DNA from: Gammaproteobacteria bacterium
GTDB lineage: Bacteria; Pseudomonadota; Gammaproteobacteria; Pseudomonadales; JADFDG01
Assembly: GCA_018262975.1 (NCBI GenBank)
Contig: JADFDG010000001.1
Coordinates: 62,001-126,000 of the forward strand
Length of the DNA: 64,000 nt
Direction: 5' to 3'
Shown piece after piece: positions 29,751-38,845 of this stretch (position 1 is its first letter; each line of letters starts with the position of its first letter). The translations under genes were made by a program, and so were the position numbers. The notes beneath the pieces were generated by a model that was not told where the DNA came from, made no database searches, and was given only the letters and a program-made list of their open reading frames with translations.

Positions 29751-31556
29751 TCAGAACATCGCGTCCAGCTGGTCAGCGGTGATCGACATCAGCGAGTCAC
29801 TGCCAGCCTGCAGGTTGGCCACGCAGGCGCGCGTGCGCGGCAGCAGACGGGCGAACCAGAAGCGCGCCGTCTCCAGCTTGCCGGTCAGGAACGCCTCGTC
29901 GCCGCCGCCGGCGGCCAGTTGCCGGGCCGCCACCTGCGCCATGCGCAGCCACAACCAGGACACCACCACATAACCGGAATACTCGAGGAAATCGTGGGCG
30001 GCGGCGCCGACGATCTCCACGTCACCGCGTGCGCGACGAATCAGGTCGCCGGCCAGTTGCTCCCACTCGGCCGCCAGCCGCTCCACCTGGGCGGCATATT
30101 GCGAGACGGTGGCGTCGTGCCGCGCCGCTGCCGCGTCCTGGCGCATGCGGTCAGCCAGCTTGTGCAGCAGCCGGCCATCGCTGCCGATCACCTTGCGGCG
30201 CAGCAGGTCGAGTGCCTGGATGCCGTTGGTGCCCTCATAGATCAGCGTGATGCGCGCATCGCGCACGATCTGCTCCATGCCCCATTCGCGCACGTAGCCG
30301 TGGCCGCCATAGACCTGCTGGGCGGCGATCGCCGATTCCAGTCCATGCTCGGTCAGGAAGGCCTTGACGATGGGCGTCAGCAACGCGACCAGGTCACCGG
30401 CCTCCTTGCGCTTCGCCGCGTCCGGATGGTGCAACTCTTCGTCCAGCGCGAAGGCCATGGTGTAGGCCAGTGCGCGGTTGCCTTCGGCGAATGCCTTGCA
30501 GGTCAGCAGCAGGCGACGCACATCGGGGTGCACCAGGATCGGGTCGGCCGGCTTGTCCGGGGCCTTGGCGCCGGACAGCGCGCGCATCTGCAGGCGCTCG
30601 CGCGCGTACTCCAGTGCGCCCTGGTAGGCCAGCTGGCCACAGCCCAGCCCCTCGATGCCGACATCCAGGCGCGCGGCGTTCATCATGGTGAACATCGCAG
30701 CCAGCCCGTTGTTCGGCTCGCCCACCAGCCAGCCGGTGGCGCCGTCGAAGTTGAGCACGCAGGTGGGTGACGCGCGCAGCCCCATCTTGTCCTCGACGCT
30801 CTGCACGTTCACCGCGTTGCGCGCGCCGGGATTGCCCTGCGCGTCGGGAATGAACTTGGGCACGATGAAGAGCGAGATGCCCTTGGGACCGGCCGGCGCA
30901 CCGGGCAGGCGCGCCAGCACCAGGTGCACGATGTTCGGGGTGATGTCCTGGTCGGACCAGGTAATGAAGATCTTGGTGCCGTGGATGTGGTACGTGCCGT
31001 CGGCTTGCGGCTCGGCGCGCGTGCGCACCATGCCCACATCGGAACCGGCGTGCGCTTCGGTCAGGCACATGGTGCCCGTCCACTCGCCGCTGGTCATCTT
31101 CGGCAGGTAGCGCATCTGCAACTCCGGCGCCGCGTGGGCCTCGATGGCGCGGATGGCGCCATGGGTCAGCGTGACGATGGCGAAGAATGCCAGGTTCGCC
31201 GTCTGGCACATCTCGTGGAACACGATGGACAACGAATGCGGCAGGCCCTGGCCGCCCCACGCCTCGTCGATGGACATCGACGCCCAGCCACCCTCGCGGT
31301 ATTTTTCGTAGGCCTCGCGAAAACCCGGCGGCGTCACCACGCCCTGGCCGGGCACCACGTGCGACCCGTGTTCGTCACCCACGCGACGCAACGGCGACAT
31401 CACCTCGCCGGCGAACTGCGCGCCGCCATCGATGATGGCATCGACCAGGTCACGGGTGGCATCGGGGTAACCACAAGCGCGGTAATGCGCCTCGGCACCC
31501 AGCACCTCGTGCAGCAGGAATCGGATGTCGCGGACAGGGGCGCGAAACTCTTGCAT
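29751..31556 (-). CDS. Acyl-CoA dehydrogenase, long form with C-terminal extension (DmdC/AcdH type)
   Basis: A 601-residue FAD-dependent acyl-CoA dehydrogenase of the long subfamily that includes 3-methylmercaptopropionyl-CoA dehydrogenase (DmdC) and related beta-oxidation enzymes. Motifs: MCLTEAHAGSDVGMVRT (FAD/substrate region, about residues 163-179), IHGTKIFITW, and an ARITLIYEGTNGIQALDLL C-terminal motif near 430. The last 120 residues form the extra helical domain typical of this type. The substrate is unknown. Neighbours are a thioesterase (downstream, 3 bp) and a DUF2505 protein (upstream, 23 bp). Confidence 0.9.
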   Translation of the reverse strand: MQEFRAPVRDIRFLLHEVLGAEAHYRACGYPDATRDLVDAIIDGGAQFAGEVMSPLRRVGDEHGSHVVPGQGVVTPPGFREAYEKYREGGWASMSIDEAWGGQGLPHSLSIVFHEMCQTANLAFFAIVTLTHGAIRAIEAHAAPELQMRYLPKMTSGEWTGTMCLTEAHAGSDVGMVRTRAEPQADGTYHIHGTKIFITWSDQDITPNIVHLVLARLPGAPAGPKGISLFIVPKFIPDAQGNPGARNAVNVQSVEDKMGLRASPTCVLNFDGATGWLVGEPNNGLAAMFTMMNAARLDVGIEGLGCGQLAYQGALEYARERLQMRALSGAKAPDKPADPILVHPDVRRLLLTCKAFAEGNRALAYTMAFALDEELHHPDAAKRKEAGDLVALLTPIVKAFLTEHGLESAIAAQQVYGGHGYVREWGMEQIVRDARITLIYEGTNGIQALDLLRRKVIGSDGRLLHKLADRMRQDAAAARHDATVSQYAAQVERLAAEWEQLAGDLIRRARGDVEIVGAAAHDFLEYSGYVVVSWLWLRMAQVAARQLAAGGGDEAFLTGKLETARFWFARLLPRTRACVANLQAGSDSLMSITADQLDAMF

Positions 31557-31578
31557 GTCAGTATCTCCGGGGCGGGAC

Positions 31579-32094
31579 TCAGGCCGTGACCAGGCCCTTG
31601 TCGCGCAGGTATGCGAGGGTCGATTCGTAGTCCTTCTTCAGCGCGCCGCCGGCCTTTTCGCCGAGCATCTCCGCGATCTTGCCGCCCACCAGAGGGATGC
31701 TGCAGCGCACGTTCGCCTCGATGCGGTTCCGCGCGCCTGCCGCATGCGGTTCCAGGTGCATGTGCCCGGCCACCTCCACCGGCACCCGCTCGATCTCGAA
31801 CCGGTAGGTACCGCGGTGCGACTCGCCTTTCGACAGGTCCCATTCCATGACGGTGTGGAACACGTTGACGTCGCGCACGAAACGCTGGGCAATGGCGGGG
31901 ATCTTCGCGCCAGCCCGCATGCGCACGTGCCGGCGCACGTCGATCACGAAGCGCCCGCCGCGCGGGCCGAAATGCACGAACTCGGTTTCACCCTCGCTTT
32001 TCGCGTAGCGCTCCTCGTAGAACGCCCGATCGGTGAACACAGCGAACAACTCGCCGGGTGCCAAAGTGTAGATGTCTTCGTGGTAGATCTTCAC
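31579..32094 (-). CDS. DUF2505 family protein
   Basis: A 171-residue protein of the DUF2505 family, which adopts a START/Bet v1-like fold expected to hold a hydrophobic ligand. The pattern runs from the N-terminal strand VKIYHEDIYTLAPGELFAVFTD to the C-terminal helix GKIAEMLGEKAGGALKKDYESTLAYL. I chose the GTG at 32094 because the family starts at that point and GGAG lies about 10-11 bases upstream. The frame itself continues far upstream without homology. It is in the same orientation as, and 23 bp before, the acyl-CoA dehydrogenase gene, so lipid-related work is plausible but unproven. Confidence 0.8.
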   Translation of the reverse strand: MKIYHEDIYTLAPGELFAVFTDRAFYEERYAKSEGETEFVHFGPRGGRFVIDVRRHVRMRAGAKIPAIAQRFVRDVNVFHTVMEWDLSKGESHRGTYRFEIERVPVEVAGHMHLEPHAAGARNRIEANVRCSIPLVGGKIAEMLGEKAGGALKKDYESTLAYLRDKGLVTA

Positions 32095-32126
32095 GACGGA
32101 CGGTCTCCGTGACGGTGACGGCCGGA

Positions 32127-33293
32127 TCAGCCGGGCTCGCCGAGTTTCTGCAGGAACTGGATCAGTTGCTGGCGCTGGCGCTCGTTGAGCAGGCGGAACA
32201 GAGGCAGCAGGCGCTTCAGCGCCAGCGGCAACTGCTCGGTAACGGCGGCGCCGTTGCCCTTCTCGACCTGCACCAGCAGATCGTCGATGCGCACCTGCCC
32301 GGCCTGCACTTCGGCCTTCGGCGGCGGCACCGGCTTCGACGGCAGCAGCACGTCGGCCTTCGACTTGTGGATGTCGACATCGCCCAGCACACGGTTGCCG
32401 CCGGCCTTCACGGCGGCCTCCAGCACCTGCTGGCACTCCTCCATGGCCGACATGGCCGTGAGGCCCGGGTGCGGCTCGGGGGTCAGCACGCCGCCGCTGG
32501 CGGTGAGCCGCAGCGGCTTGCCGCCGAGGTTGAGCGGCGTGGCGTTGATCTCCGCGCGGATGCGGTCCGCCAGCCCCTTGCTGCCCTCGTGCTTGCCGGT
32601 CGGTAGCGAAATGGCGAAGTGCGCCAGGCCGATGCGGGCGGCGGTGTCTTCCTTGCGTATGCGGCTGCGGATGATCCGCGCCACGTGCATCACCACGGTA
32701 TCGGCAACGTCCTTGCCGTGCGAGAGGAACAGCTTCTTGAAGTCGTCGATTTCCAGGCGCACCACCGACAACGGCTGCTGGTGGCGCTTGGCAAAGGAGA
32801 TGTCCTGCTTGAGCCGCTCGGTGAAGCCGTTCTTGTTGGCCAGCCCGGTGAGCAGGTCGACGGTGCTCTGCTCCTGCAGCTGCTTGGTGACGCGCTGGTA
32901 CTTGGCATGGGCACGCGCGCGCGCCAGCAGGTCCGTGGAGTTGAACGGCTTGGTGATGAAATCGGTGGCACCCATGTCGAGTGCCTTCTCGCGCGCGGCG
33001 TCGTCGTTCTCCGCGCCGGTGACGATGATCACCGGCATGGCGCTCACGCCCGGGTCCTCGGCGGTGCGGATCTTGCGCAGCAGGCCGTAGCCGTCGAGCT
33101 TCGGCATCGACAGGTCGGTGAACACCACCTGGATGGCCGTGTCGCCCTCCAGCTGCTTCCAGCCATCCACGCCGTCCTCGGCGGTGACCACGTCGAACTC
33201 GTCGCTGAGCATCTTCAGCGCGGCCTTGCGCATCACCTTGGAGTCGTCGACCAGGAGGACGCGGGTCTTGCGTGCAGTGCCGTTGACGCTCAT
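32127..33293 (-). CDS. Response regulator: receiver plus degenerate GGDEF domain
   Basis: A 388-residue protein. The receiver domain (about 10-130) has all key residues: D16-D17, phospho-acceptor D60, T92 and K115. A second domain (about 145-305) has the diguanylate cyclase start VDLLTGLANKNGF. Its active-site loop reads GLAHF (222-226) instead of GG(D/E)EF, so it should not make c-di-GMP. A proline-rich linker and a helical tail (about 330-388) follow. It is probably a receptor or scaffold. Neighbours are DUF2505 and a hydrolase on the same strand. Confidence 0.87.
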   Translation of the reverse strand: MSVNGTARKTRVLLVDDSKVMRKAALKMLSDEFDVVTAEDGVDGWKQLEGDTAIQVVFTDLSMPKLDGYGLLRKIRTAEDPGVSAMPVIIVTGAENDDAAREKALDMGATDFITKPFNSTDLLARARAHAKYQRVTKQLQEQSTVDLLTGLANKNGFTERLKQDISFAKRHQQPLSVVRLEIDDFKKLFLSHGKDVADTVVMHVARIIRSRIRKEDTAARIGLAHFAISLPTGKHEGSKGLADRIRAEINATPLNLGGKPLRLTASGGVLTPEPHPGLTAMSAMEECQQVLEAAVKAGGNRVLGDVDIHKSKADVLLPSKPVPPPKAEVQAGQVRIDDLLVQVEKGNGAAVTEQLPLALKRLLPLFRLLNERQRQQLIQFLQKLGEPG

Positions 33294-33307
33294 GCCTTCC
33301 GTCCCGA

Positions 33308-34264
33308 TCAGATGCTGTAATGTGCCGCCGGCGAAGGCGTGCTCCAGTCCTTGCTGCCCGGCTCGCGCCCGTTGGCATAGCGGTACAGGCGCGACTGCCG
33401 CCCGCAGTAATCACCACGCACGATGCCCGGCAGGTAGTGCTCGTTCAGCAGGTGACCACTGCGCTCGTCGATGAGATAAACGTGACCGGCGGTGTTGTCC
33501 GCGTGCGCCATGATCCCGACGCGGCAGAAGAAATCCCGCCCGTTGGCGAAGTGTTCGACGTAGGGCACCGGGTGGCCCGCCTCGCGACTGAGCTCCTCGT
33601 CGATGTGCAGGCCGTCGGCCACGCCCGCCAGGCAATACACCTCGAGCTTGCGCACCAGGTGGCGGGTGGACTTGTGCTTGAGCAGCTTGCGCACGATGTA
33701 ACTGGCGATGATGGTGCCCTGGGAGTGGCACACCAGCACCACGTGGTCATGCCGCTCCAGCGCACGCTGCACCACGTAGAATGCCGGGCGGGACAGGTGC
33801 CCGTCCTTCTTCAGCGTGCGCGCGGTGATCGAGTCCCACAGGTCCCACGCGAACCCGTAGGTCGGCGTATGGATCAGGTGCACCGGGCGCCCGAAGGCAC
33901 GGGCGATCTCCTGGGCATTGAGAATGGCCAGCGGCGGCGATGTCACCACGCCGTTGATGAAGAACCAGCGCGACGACTGCGTTTCCTGCGCCGGGTGCTC
34001 AGGCTGGCAAGCCAGGGTGCCGGCACTGATCGGCTTGCGCCGGGCGGGCATCACGGCCTGCCAGACCACCGTCGCCATGTCGGTCACGCTGTTGTAGGAA
34101 CGCGGGTCCAGCTCGCCGCGCACGCTGGGCTCGGCCCGCAGCGGCCAGGCCGCCAGCGGCAGGACCGGCAGGTTGCGCACCGCCAGGGCCACGTCCCGGC
34201 GGATGGCCCCGCGATTGCTCACGAAACGCTTGGCGAGCTTCCTTGCCTTGTTCAACATGCTCAC
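33308..34264 (-). CDS. Alpha/beta-hydrolase-like protein of unknown substrate
   Basis: A 318-residue protein with no signal peptide but a basic N-terminus. The central sequence WFFINGVVTSPP, then VVLVCHSQGTIIASYIV (around residue 180) gives a nucleophile elbow C-H-S-Q-G-T in place of the usual G-x-S-x-G, as in several lipase-like families. A late HADNTAGHVYLIDE may carry the catalytic His. The substrate is unknown. Start is GTG at 34264 or the ATG two codons later. It lies 14 bp upstream of the receiver-GGDEF gene and diverges from the enoyl reductase-like gene. Confidence 0.65.
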   Translation of the reverse strand: MSMLNKARKLAKRFVSNRGAIRRDVALAVRNLPVLPLAAWPLRAEPSVRGELDPRSYNSVTDMATVVWQAVMPARRKPISAGTLACQPEHPAQETQSSRWFFINGVVTSPPLAILNAQEIARAFGRPVHLIHTPTYGFAWDLWDSITARTLKKDGHLSRPAFYVVQRALERHDHVVLVCHSQGTIIASYIVRKLLKHKSTRHLVRKLEVYCLAGVADGLHIDEELSREAGHPVPYVEHFANGRDFFCRVGIMAHADNTAGHVYLIDERSGHLLNEHYLPGIVRGDYCGRQSRLYRYANGREPGSKDWSTPSPAAHYSI

Positions 34265-34393
34265 GCACAGACCCGGGGCGATTTGGTGGGGCAGCCGGTA
34301 CTATAGCAACGCCGGGCGCCGGCGTGACGCCGTTCACATACCGCCCCCGCCGACTTTTCGTGACCCAGTTCTCACTACGACGGAGTGCCATCC

Positions 34394-35584
34394 ATGCGCG
34401 AGCGCCCCTACGACATCGTCCTGTTCGGTGCGACCGGCTTCACCGGGGTACTCGTTGCGCGCTGGCTGGCCGGCGCCGCGGGGCGGGAGTCGTTCCGCTG
34501 GGCCCTGGCCGGTCGCAGCGCGGACAAACTGGCGGATACGCTCTCGGCCGTGCGCGCCACCCATCCGCAGGCCAACCCCGGCATCGTGGTGGCGGACATC
34601 GAGGACCCCGCCTCGCTGGAGGCCATGGCCTCCGCCACGCGGGTGCTCATCACCACGGTCGGCCCCTACCTGCGCTACGGCGATGGCCCCCTGCGCGCCT
34701 GCGTCGAGGCCGGCACCCACTACGTGGACCTGACCGGCGAGCCGGAATTCGTCGACCGCTCACGCGCCACCTGGCACGACACGGCGCGCGCGCGCGGCCT
34801 GCGCATCATCCATTGCTGTGGTTTTGACAGCATCCCGCACGACCTCGGCGTCCTTTACACGCTTGAAGCCCTGCGCGCGCGCCTCGGCGAGGCCGCCTGG
34901 CAGGGCGCGGACATCACCGTGCGCGGTTTCGTGGAAGCCGACGCAACGTTCTCCGGCGGCACCTGGAACTCCGCCATCGAGCAGTTCTCCCGCGCCCGCG
35001 AATACTGGCAACTGCACCGCCACCAGCCCACCGGCAGCGCCGGCGCCGGCCGCGTGCGGGCGCTGCCGATGCGCATCTACTACGACCGCCTGCTCAAGCG
35101 CTGGGCCTGCCCGCTGCCGACCATCGATCCGCAGGTGGTACGCCAGTCGGCGCGCCTGCGCGACGACTACGGCCACACGTTCACCTACGGGCACTACCTG
35201 CTGGCCGATCACCTGGCGCCGGTGCTGGCCGGCATCGCCGGCGTGGGCGCGGTATTCACGCTCGCGCAGTTCCGCCCCACCGCCGACCTGCTGCGCAAGG
35301 TACGGCCGGGCGGCGAAGGCCCGAGCGAGCAGAAACGCGCGGAGAGCTGGTTCCGCGTGCTGTTCGTGGCGCAGAGCGGCCAGCACGAAGTGACCTGCGA
35401 AGTGTCGGGGGGCGATCCGGGTTATGACGAGACGGCGAAGATGCTCGCCGAGTCCGCCCTGTGCCTGGCACTGGACAAGGACCTGCCGCCGCACACGGGC
35501 GTGGTGACGCCCGCGGCGGGGATGGGACATGCGCTGATCCGCCGGCTGGAAGCCGCCGGCCTGCGCTTCGCGGTCGTGCGCTGA
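34394..35584 (+). CDS. Saccharopine dehydrogenase-like / trans-acting enoyl reductase family oxidoreductase
   Basis: A 396-residue NAD(P)-binding protein of the family that includes mycobacterial Rv2449c/Rv2953 (trans-acting enoyl reductase in lipid synthesis) and eukaryotic SCCPDH. The Rossmann motif is FGATGFTGVLVARWL near residue 12, followed by GRSADKL, TTVGPYLRYG and CCGFDSIPHDLG, all conserved in this group. I chose the ATG at 34394 (GGAG eight bases upstream). It is unrelated in role to the similarly folded gene at the window start. It converges on a MaoC hydratase gene. A lipid substrate is inferred. Confidence 0.83.
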   Translation: MRERPYDIVLFGATGFTGVLVARWLAGAAGRESFRWALAGRSADKLADTLSAVRATHPQANPGIVVADIEDPASLEAMASATRVLITTVGPYLRYGDGPLRACVEAGTHYVDLTGEPEFVDRSRATWHDTARARGLRIIHCCGFDSIPHDLGVLYTLEALRARLGEAAWQGADITVRGFVEADATFSGGTWNSAIEQFSRAREYWQLHRHQPTGSAGAGRVRALPMRIYYDRLLKRWACPLPTIDPQVVRQSARLRDDYGHTFTYGHYLLADHLAPVLAGIAGVGAVFTLAQFRPTADLLRKVRPGGEGPSEQKRAESWFRVLFVAQSGQHEVTCEVSGGDPGYDETAKMLAESALCLALDKDLPPHTGVVTPAAGMGHALIRRLEAAGLRFAVVR

Positions 35585-35608
35585 GCGCGCGACCGCAAGC
35601 CACGCGGA

Positions 35609-36070
35609 TTACACGAAGTACATCAACAACCACTCGGCGACCAGGGCGGGCTTGTCCTCGCCCTCGATCTCGATGGTGTACTCGAACTTCAGCAGCCACT
35701 GGCCCGGCTTCTTCTCGTCGGCGGCCAGCAGTTTCGCGCGTGCACGCACGCGCTTGTCGACCTTCACCGGCGCCATGAAGCGCAGCTTGTCGAAGCCGTA
35801 GTTCATGCCCATCTTCAGGCCCTGCGGGACGATCATGTCCGGCATGTTCGCCTGCAGGTACGGCAGCAGCGACACGGTCAGGTAACCGTGGGCGATGGTG
35901 GTGCCGAACGGCGTGGCCTTGGCCATTTCCGGGTTCACGTGGATGAACTGGTGGTCCAGGGTGGCGTCGGCGAAGGCGTTGATGCGCGCCTGGTCGATCT
36001 GGAACCACTCGGACGTGCCGAGTTCCTTGCCGACGTAGGACGCGAGTTCAGCGGGCGGTACGAGTTTCAT
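35609..36070 (-). CDS. MaoC-like enoyl-CoA hydratase
   Basis: A 153-residue single hotdog MaoC/PhaJ-type (R)-specific enoyl-CoA hydratase. The hydratase motif with catalytic Asp and His is ADATLDHQFIHVNPEMA near residue 36, followed by TTIAHGYLTVSLLP. I chose the ATG at 36070, which has AGGAGT nine bases upstream; the open frame before it has no homology. PhaJ-type enzymes feed beta-oxidation intermediates into polyhydroxyalkanoate synthesis, which fits the phasin-like gene at 63.5 kb, but this link is only a suggestion. Confidence 0.88.
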   Translation of the reverse strand: MKLVPPAELASYVGKELGTSEWFQIDQARINAFADATLDHQFIHVNPEMAKATPFGTTIAHGYLTVSLLPYLQANMPDMIVPQGLKMGMNYGFDKLRFMAPVKVDKRVRARAKLLAADEKKPGQWLLKFEYTIEIEGEDKPALVAEWLLMYFV

Positions 36071-36185
36071 GGGGACTCCTGCGGTGATCGGTACGGCGCG
36101 GGCAGGCACCGGTGACGGCCGGCCAGTGACCGGCGGGTCGCCATGATAGCGCCCCGCGCGCAAAAGTAACCTTGCCGATGCGCGC

Positions 36186-37064
36186 TCAACCCGGAGCGTG
36201 TCTCGCCAGGAAATCGCCCACGCAGGCGGCCAGCGCCGGCGCGGTGTCCGGCTCCAGGTGCAGGTGGTGCCCGCCGGCCAGGCAGGTGAATTCCAGCCCG
36301 CTCACCTCGGCCATGCGCGCGGCGTGCGCGTCGCGGGTGGCAAACAGGCCAGCCGTTGCCCCGACCAGCAGGGCCGGCGCGCGGATGGCGCCGAGCAGCG
36401 CCGCGACCTGTCCTTCGGCCAGCCGCAGGGCCGATGGCTGGCGCAGCCGGGCATCGGTGTGCCAGCGCAGCGTGCCGTCGGCGGCGCGGGTGAGCGCACG
36501 CGCCAGCAGGCGCTCCGAGGCAGCATCCGACAGGGGCCAGAAACCCTTGCGGCGCGCCACCACCGCATCAGCCATGGTCGCGTAACCGGCTGACTCGCCG
36601 GCGCCACGCTGGCCGGCCTCGATGGCCGCGCGCAGGCTCTCGCGGATCTTCTCCGCCGGCGCCGGTTGCGGCGCCAGCCCCTCGACCAGCAACAACGCCT
36701 TTACGCGCTCCGGGAACAGGCCTGCCACGCAGGCCATCACGCCGGCACCGAGCGAATGCCCGAGCAACACGGCGTTTTCCCACCCCAATGCATCCAGCGC
36801 GGCCACGACGTCCGCCACGTACTCCACGAAATGCTGCATCTGCCCGGCGCCGCGGTGCGCGGAACGGCCATGTCCGGGCAAGTCGAGCGCGACGACGTCG
36901 CAGCCCGGCATCAGCGGCGCCAGCTCGCTGAACGACGCCGCGTTGTCGAGCCAGCCATGCACGCACAGCACGCGTACCGGCGCGCCTTCGTGCCAGCGCA
37001 GTGCGGCGAGCGTCAGCCCGCGCGCGGGCAGGCGCAGCTCGCCCGGCGCGGCATCAGTGCCCAT
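36186..37064 (-). CDS. Alpha/beta hydrolase
   Basis: A 292-residue alpha/beta hydrolase. LCVHGWLDNAASFSELAPLMPG gives the oxyanion HG motif, DLPGHGRS follows, and the nucleophile elbow is GHSLGAGV (about residue 105); AGGHHLHLE near the end supplies the likely catalytic His. I chose the ATG at 37064, behind GGGAG, over a TTG six codons upstream. The substrate is unknown; relatives are annotated MhpC-like or as serine-hydrolase-like esterases. It overlaps the preceding hydrolase gene by 11 bases, so the pair is an operon of two paralogous-fold enzymes. Confidence 0.85.
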   Translation of the reverse strand: MGTDAAPGELRLPARGLTLAALRWHEGAPVRVLCVHGWLDNAASFSELAPLMPGCDVVALDLPGHGRSAHRGAGQMQHFVEYVADVVAALDALGWENAVLLGHSLGAGVMACVAGLFPERVKALLLVEGLAPQPAPAEKIRESLRAAIEAGQRGAGESAGYATMADAVVARRKGFWPLSDAASERLLARALTRAADGTLRWHTDARLRQPSALRLAEGQVAALLGAIRAPALLVGATAGLFATRDAHAARMAEVSGLEFTCLAGGHHLHLEPDTAPALAACVGDFLARHAPG

Positions 37065-37911
37065 GCTGCTCCCAGCCGGCAATCTGCTCGAGCACCAGCT
37101 GCGCCGTCTGCGCCGGATGCTGCAGCGGGAACAGGTGCCCGCCCGGCGTGACCAGGTGGCGCATGTCGTGCCGGCGGTGCAGCCTGCGTACCGCGGCGGG
37201 ACGCGACACGTCGGTGTGGTCGCCGGTGATCACCACGCCGGGCACGCGCAGCTTGCGCAGATAGCGCCAGGGGTTGCTGGGCGTGGTGCGGAAGATATCC
37301 AGTTCGTTCTTCACCAGGTAACGCAGGTGGAAGCCATCCTCGCGCTGCTCGGTCACCGAGTGCACGTAATCGTGCAGGCACTCAGGGTCCACGCCGTCGA
37401 ACAGTTTCTTGCGCGACAGGTCGCTGATCGCCTGCTCGCGCGAGGGCCACACGCTGCGGCGGTTCTTGCTCTTGCCGGCCGGGGTGACGCTGTCGGCCTT
37501 GCCCAGCCATTTGACGATCTGGAAGAAATACGCCTCGCCGCCGTTGATCAGCGGGGGATCCATCATGATGATGCCGCGAAAGCGCGCCGGGTCGCGGTGA
37601 GCCGCCATGAACGTCACCACGGCGCCCATCGAGTGGCCGAGGCCGTACACCGGACGGTTGGCGTTGGCATCGATGAAAGCCAGCAATTCGCTCGCCAGGT
37701 TTCCCCAGTTGTCATTGATCGGGAAGCGCGGGTCGTGGCCGAGCATGTCGATGGCAAGTACCTCGACGTGCGGCGCCAGGCATGCGAAGAACTTGCGGTA
37801 GGTCCCGGCCGGGAAGCCGTTGGCATGGGAAAAGACGACAAGCGGACGGTTCACTGCAGCAGCACCGCGAAACGACAGGGGCTGGCATGGTTGCCGGCAG
37901 GTCACGGGCAT
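37054..37911 (-). CDS. Alpha/beta hydrolase
   Basis: A hydrolase of about 266-285 residues. SHANGFPAGTYRKFF marks the oxyanion loop, IDMLGHDPRFP follows, GHSMGAVVTFMAAH holds the nucleophile Ser, and PGGHLFPLQHP the His. The start is uncertain. The ATG at 37911 is given; the GTG at 37854 fits the family N-terminus (VNRPLVVFSHANG) better, but neither has a good ribosome-binding site. The DNA upstream is the divergent promoter with the exonuclease III gene. The substrate is unknown. Confidence 0.8.
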   Translation of the reverse strand: MPVTCRQPCQPLSFRGAAAVNRPLVVFSHANGFPAGTYRKFFACLAPHVEVLAIDMLGHDPRFPINDNWGNLASELLAFIDANANRPVYGLGHSMGAVVTFMAAHRDPARFRGIIMMDPPLINGGEAYFFQIVKWLGKADSVTPAGKSKNRRSVWPSREQAISDLSRKKLFDGVDPECLHDYVHSVTEQREDGFHLRYLVKNELDIFRTTPSNPWRYLRKLRVPGVVITGDHTDVSRPAAVRRLHRRHDMRHLVTPGGHLFPLQHPAQTAQLVLEQIAGWEQHGH

Positions 37912-38013
37912 GTCAACGCGGGAAAGCCGGTGGCCGGCAGCGGGCGTGCCTGTGCGCGGCGGCCCTGCTCCCCTAGAATCCGGGTCCCCGCTCCCACCCG
38001 GACGACCCACCCG

Positions 38014-38823
38014 ATGCGCCTCGTCTGCTTCAACTGCAACGGCATCCGCTCACGGATGCACCAGCTGGCCGCCATCGCGGAACGCCACGCCCCCGCCGTG
38101 ATCGGCCTGCAGGAAACCAAGGTCACCGACGAGGACTTCCCGGTGGCGGACATCCGCGCGCTGGGCTACGAGGTGGTCTACCACGGCCAGAAGAGCCACT
38201 ACGGCGTCGCCCTGCTGTCGAAGGCCGCCCCGACCCGGGTGATCCGTGGCCTGCCGGCCGACGGGGAGGAAGCGCAGCGCCGCCTGATCGGCATCGAGCT
38301 GCCCTTCGGCGACGGTACGCTCACCGTGCTCGACGGCTACTTCCCGCAGGGCGAGAACCGCGCGCACCCGACCAAGTTCCCCGGCAAGCAGAAGTTCTAC
38401 GCGGACGTCACGGCGTACGTTAAGCAGCAGCTTTCCCCGTCGCAGCCGGTGGTACTGATGGGCGACTTCAACATCGCCCCCGACGACAAGGACATCGGCA
38501 TCGGCGACGACAACCGCAAGCGCTGGCTCAAGGAAGGCCACACCAGCTTCCTGCCCGAGGAACGCGAGTGGTTCGCCGCGCTGATGGACTTCGGCTTCAT
38601 CGACACCTGGCGCGCCCTGAACCCGGATGCCGATGACCGCTACAGCTGGTTCGATTACCGCAGCCGCGGTTTCGAACGGGATCCGAAGCGTGGCCTGCGC
38701 ATCGACATGATCCTCGCCTCGCAGGCACTGGCCGGGCACATCACCGGTGCCGGCATCGACTACGAGTTGCGCGGGATGGACAAGCCGTCCGACCACTGCC
38801 CGCTGTGGGTGGACATCGACTGA
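38014..38823 (+). CDS. xthA: Exodeoxyribonuclease III (Xth/ExoA type)
   Basis: This AP endonuclease and 3' exonuclease acts in base excision repair. Its 269 residues begin MRLVCFNCNGIRSR. The metal-binding Glu is E34 in GLQETKV, the GDFNIAP motif and the RIDMILAS motif follow, and the catalytic His is H261 in SDHCPLW. The DNA-binding NxNGxRSR start is typical. It stands 22 bp upstream of the voltage-sensor-like gene on the same strand, possibly in one transcript. Confidence 0.95.
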   Translation: MRLVCFNCNGIRSRMHQLAAIAERHAPAVIGLQETKVTDEDFPVADIRALGYEVVYHGQKSHYGVALLSKAAPTRVIRGLPADGEEAQRRLIGIELPFGDGTLTVLDGYFPQGENRAHPTKFPGKQKFYADVTAYVKQQLSPSQPVVLMGDFNIAPDDKDIGIGDDNRKRWLKEGHTSFLPEEREWFAALMDFGFIDTWRALNPDADDRYSWFDYRSRGFERDPKRGLRIDMILASQALAGHITGAGIDYELRGMDKPSDHCPLWVDID

Positions 38824-38845
38824 CGGACTGCCGGCGGAGCGCGCG

